DNA of 6,609 bases from Brevundimonas sp. UBA4609 (GTDB lineage: Bacteria > Pseudomonadota > Alphaproteobacteria > Caulobacterales > Caulobacteraceae). Every line of letters starts with the position of its first letter. Positions within the stretch are counted from its first letter, which is position 1. The stretch covers positions 515 through 7,123 of the forward strand of contig DGIZ01000021.1 in the NCBI GenBank assembly GCA_002386585.1, given 5' to 3'. The notes beneath the pieces were generated by a model. The model was not told the origin of the DNA. It saw only the letters and a program-made list of their open reading frames with translations, and did no database searches. Position numbers and translations under genes: made by a program. Below are positions 1 to 6,240 of this stretch, piece by piece.

Positions 1-285
1 CGCGCAGTGGGACGGCACGCTGACCGCCAGCCGCGCCGCCTTGCTGGCGCCCGCGTCGAGCGCTTTTTGCGCCACGGCCGCCATATCCTCGTCGCGTCCG
101 GCGATCACCGTCTGGGTTTCCGCATTGATATTGGCGATATAGGTATTGCTGCCCGCCATCAGCTTCTCCAGCTGGCTGAGCGTCAGCCCGACGATGGCGG
201 TCAGGCCGTAGCCGTGAGGATAAGCGCGCTCCATCAGATCGCCGCGCAGCGCGACCAGCCGCAGCGCGTCGCTGAAATCGAGCGC
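1..285 (-). other. MdcH/FabD-like acyltransferase segment within the fused frame
   Basis: Residues 1030-1124 of the frame read [15 protein letters not shown], then [25 protein letters not shown] and [10 protein letters not shown]. This is the order of conserved blocks found after the nucleophile elbow in malonyl-CoA:ACP transacylases: a DALRLV.LRG.LM helix, the ANiNa..Q.ViaG ferredoxin-like subdomain, and VSVPSH carrying the catalytic histidine. The AYP-GYG block and the NINAE wording are closer, from memory, to malonate decarboxylase epsilon subunit (MdcH) than to housekeeping FabD. The GHS/GLS nucleophile motif that should lie about ten residues upstream is absent, because hydantoinase sequence occupies that place. 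The domain's C-terminus lies outside the window. As seen, it cannot form the Ser-His catalytic pair, so it is probably a non-functional remnant or a joining artefact. Confidence 0.8.
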
Positions 286-3200
286 GCCCGCCACCACGGC
301 GGCGGGATAGCGCGGGTTCAGCATCGAGCCTTCCGGCACGATCAGTTCGATCGGCTTCAGGCAGCCCTCGTTCAGCGGAATGGCGTCGTCCACCAGGGTG
401 CGGAAAACATAGAGGGTCGCCGCCCGCGCGATCGACAGCGGGGCGTTGAAGTTGGTCGGCAACTGGTCGCTGGTTCCGGTGAAGTCGACGACCGCGCTGC
501 GGGCCTCGGCGTCCACGTCGATGCGGACGCGGATGACGGCGCCGTCGTCCATCTCATAGGCGAAGGCGCCGGGCTTCAGGGCGGCGACGGCGCGACGGAC
601 GGCCTCTTCGGCGTTGTCCTGGACGTGGCCCATATAGGCGGTGACGACCGCGCGGCCGAACTCGCCGGTCATGCGGATCAGCTCCTGAGCGCCGCGCGTG
701 CAGGCGGCGACCTGGGCCTTCAGGTCCGACAGGTTCTGATCGACATTGCGCGACGGCCAGGGACCGGAGGCGAACAGGGCCCGCGTCTCGGCCTCGCAGA
801 GCTTTCCGGCGTTGACCAGCAGGAAGTCGTCGATCAGCACCCCTTCGTCGTCCACGCTGCGCGAGTTGGCGGGCATGGAGCCGGGCGTGATCCCGCCGAC
901 ATCGGCGTGGTGGCCGCGCGCCGCGACGAAGAAGGCCGGGGCGTCATCGCTGTCCAGAAACACCGGCATTATGACGGTGATGTCGGGCAGGTGGGTGCCG
1001 CCGTTGTAGGGCGCGTTCAGCATATAGACGTCGCCCGCCTTCATGCCTCGACCGTCTTGCTGATCCCCGCGCGAGGCGATGACGGTGCGGATGCTCTCGC
1101 CCATCGAGCCCAGATGCACCGGGATGTGCGGGGCGTTGGCGATCAGCGACCCGCCCGCATCGAAGACGGCGCAGGAGAAGTCCAGCCGCTCCTTGATGTT
1201 CACCGAGTAGGCGGTGGCGCGCAGGGCCTCGCCCATCTGTTCGGCGCAGGCCATGAAGCGGCTGTTGAACACTTCCAGCATGATGGGATCGACGTCTGTG
1301 CCGATGGCGGTGCGGGCGGGTAGGGCGACGACGCGCTTCAGCAGCAGGTTGGACGCGGCATCGACCGAGGCGCGCCAACCGGGTTCGACGACGGTGGTGC
1401 CGGTGTCTTCCAACAGGATGGCCGGGCCGTCGACATGGGCGCCGGGCTTCAGCGCCTCACGACGATGGACGGGCGTCTGGCGATCCTCGCCCGCCATGCG
1501 GACGGCTAGGGCGGCGACCGGTTCGGGCGCCGAGGCCCCGCCATCAGGCGCCAGCGGCGTGCCCGGCGTCTGGTCCGAGCGTCCGACGGCTTCGACCTCC
1601 AGCGTCTCGACCACCAGGGCCTTGTCCTCGGCGAAGAAGCCGAAGCGGCGGCGGTGCGTCTGCTCGAAGGCGGCGGCCATGTCGATGGCCGGGCCGAAGG
1701 GCACGGTCAGAGGCGTGTCGGACCCGGCGAACTTGATCTCGGCGCGGGCGATGGTCGAGACGGCGTCGGCGGAGAAGCCCTGCGCCGTCAGATCGCCGGA
1801 CGCGGCTTTTGTCAGCGTTTCCACCTGTTCGACCAGTGCGCCGTCGGCTTCGGGCGAGAGGGGCAGGGCCACGGTGGTCTGGCGGATGGCCCGCACCTCG
1901 GCCAGGCCCATGCCGTAGGCCGACAGGACGCCCGCGAACGGGTGCAGCAGCACCTGGGTCATGCCCAGGGCGTCGGCCACCAGGCAGGCGTGCTGGCCGC
2001 CCGCGCCGCCGAAGCAGTTCAGCACATATTTCGTGATGTCATAGCCGCGCTGGATCGAGATGGAGCGGATCGCCTCGGCCATGTTCTGCACGGCGATGGT
2101 GACAAAGCCCTCGGCCAGTTCGCCGGGCGTGACGGGGCGGCCGGTCGCGGCTTCGACCTCGGCCGCCATGGCCTCGAACTTCGCGCGCACCGCCTCGGCG
2201 TCCAGCGGCTGGTCGGCGTTCGGGCCGAAGACGGCAGGGAAGAAGTCGGGACTGAGCTTGCCCATCATGACATTGCAGTCGGTCACCGTCAGCGGCCCGC
2301 GGCGCCGATAGGCCGCTGGTCCCGGCGAGGCGCCCGCCGATTCCGGACCGACTCGCAGTCGCCCGCCGTCGAAGCGGCAGATGGAGCCGCCGCCCGCCGC
2401 CACGGTGTGGATGCTCAGCATCGGCGCTCGCAGGCGCACCCCGGCGACCACGGCGTCGGAGGTCCGCTCATATTCCCCGGCGAAATGGGACACGTCGGTC
2501 GAGGTGCCGCCCATGTCGAAACCGATGACGCGGTCGAAGCCGGCGGCCCTGGCCGTCTCGGCCATCGCCACCACGCCGCCCGCGGGTCCCGACAGGATGG
2601 CGTCCTTGCCCCGGAAGGCGTCGGCCGCCGTCAGCCCGCCTGAGGACTGCATGAACTGCAGCGGCGTCGCCGCGCCCAGATCGGCGCCGACCCGCTCCAC
2701 ATAGGCGCGCAGGATCGGCGACAGATAGGCGTCCGCCACGGTGGTGTCGCCGCGCCCGATCAGCTTGATCAGCGCGCCGACCTCATGGCTGACCGAGACC
2801 TGGCTGAAGCCGACCTCGCGCGCGATCTCGGCCAGGCTTCGCTCGTGATCGATGAAGCGCCAGCCGTGGACCAGGACGATGGCCACGGCGCGGAAGCCCG
2901 CCGCATGGGCCGCCGTCAGATCAGCCCGCGCCTTCGCCTCGTCCAGAGGACGATCGACGGCGCCATCGGCGGTCAGGCGCTCATCGATCTCGACCACGCG
3001 GTCGTAAAGCTGATCGTTCAGGTGGATGTGGCGCGCGAAAAGGTCGGGCCGGGCCTGCCAGCCGATCCGCAGGGCGTCGCCGAAACCGGCGGTGATCGCC
3101 AGCACGGTCGGCTCGCCCTTGCGCTCCAGCAGGGCGTTGGTGGCGACGGTGGTGCCCATGCGCACCTCATCGACCAGGCCCGCCGCCAGCGAGCCGGGCG

Positions 3201-3372
3201 CGGCGCCCAGCATCCGCCGGACGCCCTCGACGGCGGCGTCGGCGTACTGCTCGGGATTGACCGACAGCAGCTTGCCGGTCCTGAGCGCGCCGTCGGGCGC
3301 GCGGGCGACGATGTCGGTGAAGGTGCCGCCACGATCGATCCAGAAACGCCAATTCGCATTCATCTTGCTCAT
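1..3372 (-). CDS. 5-oxoprolinase/hydantoinase (HyuA-HyuB) fused in frame to malonyltransferase C-terminal half; partial
   Basis: The minus-strand frame is open for 1124 codons and leaves the window at position 1. HyuA domain (about residues 1-690): DRGGTFTD (13-20), [14 protein letters not shown] (73-86), FDMGGTSTD (285-293), AAGGGS (about 325) and FGGAGGQHA (about 452), the ASKHA-type ATP site of oxoprolinases. HyuB domain (about 695-1029): DFSCAVFD (about 730), [13 protein letters not shown] (about 748), GGTHLPDIT (about 788), [10 protein letters not shown] (about 817). The family hydrolyses 5-oxo-L-proline or hydantoins with ATP in the cytosol; a single HyuA-HyuB chain is a known layout of about 1200-1290 residues. 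HyuB stops about 200 residues short, where the family reads AVVAGN; the chain continues instead with a FabD/MdcH-like segment (1030-1124). Start chosen at ATG 3372; ATG 3363 is an alternative, and neither has a clear Shine-Dalgarno. The gap to the upstream membrane-protein gene is 33 bp. The truncated HyuB may be inactive. Family assignment is firm; exact substrate is not. Confidence 0.9.
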   Translation of the reverse strand, partial: MSKMNANWRFWIDRGGTFTDIVARAPDGALRTGKLLSVNPEQYADAAVEGVRRMLGAAPGSLAAGLVDEVRMGTTVATNALLERKGEPTVLAITAGFGDALRIGWQARPDLFARHIHLNDQLYDRVVEIDERLTADGAVDRPLDEAKARADLTAAHAAGFRAVAIVLVHGWRFIDHERSLAEIAREVGFSQVSVSHEVGALIKLIGRGDTTVADAYLSPILRAYVERVGADLGAATPLQFMQSSGGLTAADAFRGKDAILSGPAGGVVAMAETARAAGFDRVIGFDMGGTSTDVSHFAGEYERTSDAVVAGVRLRAPMLSIHTVAAGGGSICRFDGGRLRVGPESAGASPGPAAYRRRGPLTVTDCNVMMGKLSPDFFPAVFGPNADQPLDAEAVRAKFEAMAAEVEAATGRPVTPGELAEGFVTIAVQNMAEAIRSISIQRGYDITKYVLNCFGGAGGQHACLVADALGMTQVLLHPFAGVLSAYGMGLAEVRAIRQTTVALPLSPEADGALVEQVETLTKAASGDLTAQGFSADAVSTIARAEIKFAGSDTPLTVPFGPAIDMAAAFEQTHRRRFGFFAEDKALVVETLEVEAVGRSDQTPGTPLAPDGGASAPEPVAALAVRMAGEDRQTPVHRREALKPGAHVDGPAILLEDTGTTVVEPGWRASVDAASNLLLKRVVALPARTAIGTDVDPIMLEVFNSRFMACAEQMGEALRATAYSVNIKERLDFSCAVFDAGGSLIANAPHIPVHLGSMGESIRTVIASRGDQQDGRGMKAGDVYMLNAPYNGGTHLPDITVIMPVFLDSDDAPAFFVAARGHHADVGGITPGSMPANSRSVDDEGVLIDDFLLVNAGKLCEAETRALFASGPWPSRNVDQNLSDLKAQVAACTRGAQELIRMTGEFGRAVVTAYMGHVQDNAEEAVRRAVAALKPGAFAYEMDDGAVIRVRIDVDAEARSAVVDFTGTSDQLPTNFNAPLSIARAATLYVFRTLVDDAIPLNEGCLKPIELIVPEGSMLNPRYPAAVVAGALDFSDALRLVALRGDLMERAYPHGYGLTAIVGLTLSQLEKLMAGSNTYIANINAETQTVIAGRDEDMAAVAQKALDAGASKAARLAVSVPSHCA
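286..309 (-). other. Junction of HyuB and acyltransferase sequence (shared YPAAVVAG)
   Basis: These 24 bases encode YPAAVVAG. Upstream on the minus strand the chain is canonical HyuB (a [15 protein letters not shown] block); downstream it is canonical acyltransferase ([11 protein letters not shown]). The same eight residues fit MdcH-type proteins just after their nucleophile serine ([18 protein letters not shown], recalled consensus). The crossover can therefore lie anywhere in the shared stretch without changing the reading frame. No insertion sequence, direct repeat pair or other mobile-element sign is visible around it. Confidence 0.65.
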
Positions 3373-3405
3373 GGGTCTGGTTTACGGCCCGGAAGCGGGA
3401 TCGCG

Positions 3406-3855
3406 CTAGTCGGCTTGCGTTTTTCCGTGGCCTGCAGGATGCGGCGCCCGCGCTTTGCGCCGGTGCAGCAGGCAGGAGACGAACAGCGTCGCAATCAGCC
3501 CGATGTTCCAGACGTAGTAGGCCGAGACATAGGCCCATTGCTCCAGCCTGATGTCGGTGATGAAGACATAGTGGGTGGTGAGCACCAGGAACTGGAAGGC
3601 CGCGGCAATCGGCATCCACCAGGTTCCGCTTCGCGCAGCGCCGTAAAGCAGGAGCAGGAAGACCAGGCCGTCAGCCGACACGGCCGCCCAGGGGGGCGTG
3701 CGGTAGTCAAACGGAACGATCTGGGAAATCAGCCAGGCGACCCCCAGGGCGATGGAGAGGACGCGTTGCCATGGCCCGCCGCGCCTCAGGGCGAGGAGCG
3801 CGGTCAGAACCAGAAAGACGAGGGTGAAGAGGTAGATGGGTGACATGGCCGCCAT
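3406..3855 (-). CDS. Small integral membrane protein of unknown function (five predicted helices)
   Basis: 149 residues, not recognised as a named family. Hydrophobic segments lie at about 7-23, 32-49, 57-74, 81-99 and 107-130, separated by short loops rich in Arg and aromatic residues (RRGGPWQR; FDYRTPPW; TDIRLEQW). The tail (131-149, HRRKARAPHPAGHGKTQAD) is basic and so probably cytoplasmic by the positive-inside rule. This is an inner-membrane protein without visible catalytic motifs. The start at ATG 3855 is supported by GAGGGTG ending 2 bases upstream (GAGG core 5 bases away); a second in-frame ATG at 3846 is an alternative. It begins 15 bp after the stop of the 118-residue gene and ends 33 bp before the oxoprolinase, all on one strand, so co-transcription is likely. 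Its ribosome binding site and both candidate start codons lie inside a perfect palindrome (3838-3862), which suggests translational control. Confidence 0.8.
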   Translation of the reverse strand: MAAMSPIYLFTLVFLVLTALLALRRGGPWQRVLSIALGVAWLISQIVPFDYRTPPWAAVSADGLVFLLLLYGAARSGTWWMPIAAAFQFLVLTTHYVFITDIRLEQWAYVSAYYVWNIGLIATLFVSCLLHRRKARAPHPAGHGKTQAD

Positions 3856-3862
3856 GTCACCC
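3838..3862. repeat. Perfect 25-nt palindrome over an RBS and start codon
   Basis: Left arm GGGTGACATGGC (3838-3849), centre C (3850), right arm GCCATGTCACCC (3851-3862): twelve perfectly paired bases on each side of one base. In the minus-strand transcript this folds into an 11-bp stem with a 3-base loop. It holds most of the Shine-Dalgarno, ATG 3855 and the alternative ATG 3846 in the stem. It could hide the start of the membrane-protein gene from ribosomes, or be a dimeric operator at the DNA level. It is not followed by a T-run and lies at a gene start, so a terminator is unlikely. Confidence 0.75.
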
Positions 3863-3870
3863 TCATCGAT

Positions 3871-4227
3871 TCAGGCCGCCCGATCAACCAGGACGGGGCG
3901 TGTTTCGCGCGGCACCGGGTCGTCCGCCTTGTTCAGACCGCCCAGACGTATGCTGCGGAAACGCGTCTGGCCTTTCACCTCGGCGAGCGCGCCGTGAAGT
4001 TCGACCATGGCCTTCTGGGCCTCGACCTGGGCCGCCATGGCGCGCGCCAGGGCGTCGAAGGCGGGCTGGCCGACGGTGGTCGAGAGGCCGGCGGCGCGAC
4101 GCCCGCGCGTCAGGGCCTGGGCCAGTTGGCCCAATCGGTCGATGGATTGGTCCTGCCCCTGTTCGGCGCGGCACAGGGCGCGTTGGATTCTCGTGGCGAT
4201 GAGCGTCGCCTCTTCGCTTCTTTTCAT
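3871..4227 (-). CDS. Hypothetical 118-residue helical protein
   Basis: Not recognised. The protein is soluble, without signal peptide or membrane segment, and mostly helix-forming: a charged N-terminus (MKRSEEATL), an Ala/Gln/Arg-rich stretch (about 10-50), a second amphipathic stretch (about 55-85, ALARAMAAQVEAQKAMVELH), then a basic, Pro-containing tail ending VLVDRAA. This suggests a small helical hairpin or coiled coil; no catalytic motif is visible. ATG 4227 was preferred over ATG 4269 because GGAACGAG lies 4 bases upstream and the 4269 start has no Shine-Dalgarno and would overlap the preceding gene. G/C-ending codons dominate, supporting real coding. It sits 31 bp after the regulator's stop and 15 bp before the membrane-protein gene, so it is probably the middle of a small operon. 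Confidence 0.75.
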   Translation of the reverse strand: MKRSEEATLIATRIQRALCRAEQGQDQSIDRLGQLAQALTRGRRAAGLSTTVGQPAFDALARAMAAQVEAQKAMVELHGALAEVKGQTRFRSIRLGGLNKADDPVPRETRPVLVDRAA

Positions 4228-4258
4228 ATCACTCGTTCCGTATTGAACGGGCGCCGGG

Positions 4259-4897
4259 TCAACCCCCATACCGCAGGTGCTGCAGCACGAAGGCGAACCT
4301 CTGGGCGCCGGCTGCAGCTGTCAGGATCCAGGCCGCTGCGGCGGCGACGCCGAAGACGACCAGAAGGCTTCCGAGGTGCCCGCTTCCTGCTCCGAGGGAC
4401 AGAAGTTGGAGTCCAGCATCGCTGCGGCGATGTAGGCCAGCTCCGTCATCACGGCCGTCGGCGTAAGGAACGCCGCTTGTTTGCGGGTCCCTTCGATCAG
4501 ATGACGGACCATCCGCTTCTTCGTTTCGGTCGGAGCCAGTTGGTGAAACACGGCTTCCAACTCGCGCCATTTCAGCGGCGGCATCATGTCTTCGGGATCG
4601 GTCATCGGGCACCCTTTCAGCGACCCGATCCAGCGCAAAATCGACCGTCTCGAACATTGGCGCCGATCCGTCTTGGGAAGCGTTCCCAATGCGCGACCGG
4701 CTTTCCGAAGCCAGCGCCAGGGCGGCGGCCACGCGGCTGTCGACCTGCAGCTTTCTCACGGCGTTTTCGCAGTGGCGGTCGACGGTTCCGGGCTTGATGC
4801 CGAGCTGGCGTGCGATCTGCTTGGAATTGAAGTGGGCATGGACGAGCTGCAGGCATTGCCGTTCCCGCTCCGTCAGCCGCTCCACCAGACTCGTCAC
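4259..4897 (-). CDS. LuxR/GerE-type helix-turn-helix regulator with C-terminal membrane helix; frame conflict inside
   Basis: 212 residues from a GTG start; AAGGA lies 9 bases upstream (4907-4911). Residues about 6-62 form a GerE/LuxR DNA-binding domain: LTERERQCLQLV, SKQIARQLGIKPGTVDRH as the helix-turn-helix, then AVRKLQVDSRVAAALALA. There is no receiver or autoinducer domain. Residues about 175-196 (GSLLVVFGVAAAAAWILTAAA) form a membrane helix followed by a short amphipathic tail. Caulobacterales and sphingomonads have many short HTH proteins with a C-terminal membrane helix, so the two ends are plausible. The middle (about 98-173) is not: it is Arg/Asp/Ser-rich with only about 45% G/C at third positions, while another frame there reaches about 78% (hand counts). 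Either paired frameshifts scrambled the middle, or the gene once stopped near 4600. It heads the minus-strand cluster and could regulate it. Confidence 0.65.
   Translation of the reverse strand: MTSLVERLTERERQCLQLVHAHFNSKQIARQLGIKPGTVDRHCENAVRKLQVDSRVAAALALASESRSRIGNASQDGSAPMFETVDFALDRVAERVPDDRSRRHDAAAEMARVGSRVSPTGSDRNEEADGPSSDRRDPQTSGVPYADGRDDGAGLHRRSDAGLQLLSLGAGSGHLGSLLVVFGVAAAAAWILTAAAGAQRFAFVLQHLRYGG
4321..4605 (-). CDS. Hypothetical 94-residue protein nested in the regulator frame
   Basis: Not recognised. It starts ATG (MTDPEDMMPPLKW) with AAAGGG 6-7 bases upstream (4612-4617), a good Shine-Dalgarno. Third-position G/C is about 78%, in line with its neighbours and far above the overlapping regulator frame. 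The sequence looks like a real helical protein (LKWRELEAVFHQLAPTETKK, then AVMTELAYIAAAMLDSNFC). The last 20 residues turn Ser/Pro-rich (SSSASPPQRPGS) exactly where the regulator frame becomes a clean membrane helix. A single lost base near 4380-4395 would instead carry this protein into that helix and stop at 4259, giving about 115 residues. Alternatives: an independent gene after a regulator that lost its stop; or the true middle of one HTH-membrane protein with two compensating frame errors. Coding potential is well supported; the gene boundaries are not. Confidence 0.5.
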   Translation of the reverse strand: MTDPEDMMPPLKWRELEAVFHQLAPTETKKRMVRHLIEGTRKQAAFLTPTAVMTELAYIAAAMLDSNFCPSEQEAGTSEAFWSSSASPPQRPGS

Positions 4898-5022
4898 TGG
4901 TCAGATTCCTTAACCCAACACGCGATGTTACCTTTCGCCCAGCCGGAGGGCAGGGGCAAGGGCTGGCCTGACTCCAGATGGATGCGCTTCCCCCAGCGTT
5001 GGAACAGGACTAGAACATCTCC
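4898..5022. promoter_or_regulatory. Divergent intergenic region between regulator and SnoaL-like gene
   Basis: These 125 bases must carry promoters for the leftward cluster and probably for the rightward SnoaL-recO pair. On the plus strand ACTAGAAC (5009-5016) matches seven of eight positions of the Caulobacter housekeeping -10 consensus GCTANAWC and ends 6 bases before ATG 5023, with no Shine-Dalgarno between. That suggests a leaderless transcript. No matching TTGAC-type -35 is found at the expected distance, so the promoter call is tentative. On the minus strand AAGGA (4907-4911) is the regulator's ribosome binding site; no clear promoter was identified. A loose inverted repeat CCAGCC/GGCTGG near 4943-4970 is too weak to assign. 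Confidence 0.35.
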
Positions 5023-5478
5023 ATGATCGCCGCCGCTCTGATGATGCTCCAGCTATCCGCCGCTCCGGCCGAGACCGCCTCGGTCGAACGCATCCTGGAC
5101 GCCATGCACGCCGCCGCCTCTGTCGCGGACGGCGAGGCCTATTTCGCGACCTTCACGCCGGACGCCCGCTTTATCGGCACCGACGCGGGCGAGCGGTGGA
5201 GCCTGCCGCAGTTCCGCGCCTACGCCACGCCCTACTTCTCGCAAGGCAAGGGCTGGACCTATCGGCCGACGGCGCGGGCCGTGACCATCGCCCCGATCGA
5301 CTGTCGCTGCATCGCCTGGTTCGACGAGGTGCTGGACAATGACGCCTATGGGACCACGCGCGGCTCGGGCGTGCTGCGCCTGACCGACGACGGCTGGAAG
5401 ATCGAGCAATACGTCCTCAGCTTCGCCGTGCCGAACGACAAGGCGCGCGCCGTCGTCGACGCCATCAAGGCCGACTGA
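5023..5478 (+). CDS. SnoaL-like / NTF2-fold protein
   Basis: 151 residues. The cone-shaped alpha+beta fold of the SnoaL-like (nuclear transport factor 2) superfamily is suggested by an N-terminal helix (VERILDAMHAAASVADGEAYF), then FTPDARFIGTDAGERW, FRAYATPYFSQGKGWTY, the strand region IAWFDEVLDN, and the final strands GSGVLRLTDDGWKIEQYVLSF. The FIGTD...W...F..Y..PYF..GKGW pattern fits the SnoaL_3 subgroup. These proteins bind or convert small molecules, but no substrate can be assigned. The N-terminus (MIAAALMMLQLSAAPA) is a short hydrophobic stretch without positive charge: perhaps a poor signal peptide. The start is fixed by an in-frame TAG at 5011-5013. Its stop TGA shares one base with the recO ATG, so recO translation probably depends on this gene. 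Confidence 0.88.
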   Translation: MIAAALMMLQLSAAPAETASVERILDAMHAAASVADGEAYFATFTPDARFIGTDAGERWSLPQFRAYATPYFSQGKGWTYRPTARAVTIAPIDCRCIAWFDEVLDNDAYGTTRGSGVLRLTDDGWKIEQYVLSFAVPNDKARAVVDAIKAD

Positions 5479-6209
5479 TGGAGGTTCAGGACGACGCCTT
5501 CGTGCTGTCGGCGCGGGCGCATGGCGATACGGGGGCGGTGGTCGATCTGTTGACCGAGCATCACGGCCGTCGCGCCGCCTATGTCGCGGGCGGGGCGTCG
5601 CGTCGGATGCGGCCCTTTCTTCAGCCGGGCGCGCGAGTCGTGGCCGACCTGCGGTCGCGGACGTCGGATCAGCTGGGCTCGGCGCGGCTGGAGCCGGTGG
5701 GCGAAGGCCCCGCCGCCCTGTTCGACGACCCGCTGGCCCTGACCGGGTTGAGCGCCGCCGCAGCGGTGGCGCAGGGCGCCCTGCCGGAGCGGGAGCCGCA
5801 TCCCGGCGCCTTCTATGCTTTCGAGGCGCTGATGGGCGCCTTCGCCGTGCCTGATGTCTGGCCCGCCATCTTCGTGCGGTTCGAGGCGGGACTGCTGGAG
5901 GATCTGGGTTTCGGTCTCGACCTGTCGCGCTGCGCCTCAACAGGGTCGATGGACGATCTGGTCTGGGTCAGCCCCCGCACCGGCCGCGCCGTCAGCCGCG
6001 AGGCGGGCGCCCCCTATGCCGACAAGCTGCTGACCCTGCCGCCCTTCATGCTGGGCGCGCAGGCAGGCTTGGGGGAGGGCGACGTGAAGGCGGGGCTGGA
6101 ACTGACCGGGCATTTCCTGGAGCAGTTCGTTTTTCACGCCCTGAACCGGCCGCTGCCGCCCGCGCGGGTCTGGATGATCGACAAGCTGGGCGAGGCGGGG
6201 CGGCTGTAG
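5478..6209 (+). CDS. recO: DNA repair protein RecO
   Basis: 243 residues, normal length for the family. RecO works with RecR in the RecF pathway: it binds ssDNA and SSB, helps load RecA at gaps, and anneals complementary strands. The N-terminal OB fold is visible at about 1-80 (DDAFVLSARAHGDTGAVVDLLTEHHGRRAAYVAGGASRR, with the conserved R..GE/GDTG and hydrophobic strands). The helical C-terminal domain follows (RFEAGLLEDLGFGLDLSRCASTG, then VSPRTGRAVS and APYADKLLTLPPFML). Only one cysteine is seen in the region where some RecO proteins have a zinc finger, as expected for alphaproteobacterial forms. It starts in the TGATG overlap with the upstream gene, with AAGG 7 bases before the ATG. It converges with the nitronate monooxygenase gene after 31 bp; no strong terminator is visible in that gap. 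Confidence 0.95.
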   Translation: MEVQDDAFVLSARAHGDTGAVVDLLTEHHGRRAAYVAGGASRRMRPFLQPGARVVADLRSRTSDQLGSARLEPVGEGPAALFDDPLALTGLSAAAAVAQGALPEREPHPGAFYAFEALMGAFAVPDVWPAIFVRFEAGLLEDLGFGLDLSRCASTGSMDDLVWVSPRTGRAVSREAGAPYADKLLTLPPFMLGAQAGLGEGDVKAGLELTGHFLEQFVFHALNRPLPPARVWMIDKLGEAGRL

Positions 6210-6240
6210 TTCCGGGGAGACGGGATTTGAGCGTGTGAGC

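Noticed and set aside
7..1323. 438-codon plus-strand open frame antisense to the oxoprolinase, followed by further long plus-strand frames up to 3843
   Set aside because: His/Arg/Gly/Asp-rich translations without motifs, as expected opposite a GC-rich gene. The minus strand carries clear oxoprolinase motifs over the same bases.
4237..4265. TTGACC followed by CAATAC as a promoter before the 118-residue gene
   Set aside because: Spacing of about 11 bases fits no standard sigma-70 promoter and there is no GCTA-type -10 box.
4617..4856. 79-codon third frame in the HTH gene, ending just before the nested gene's RBS
   Set aside because: Its stop is well placed for a gene pair, but the translation is Arg/Pro-rich and the GerE domain is in another frame.
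5001..5022. GGAAC as the -35 of an EcfG general-stress promoter
   Set aside because: No CGTT-like -10 element at 16-17 bases downstream.
5053..5940. 295-codon minus-strand open frame opposite the SnoaL-like gene and recO
   Set aside because: Arg/Pro-rich low-complexity translation; both plus-strand genes are recognisable families.
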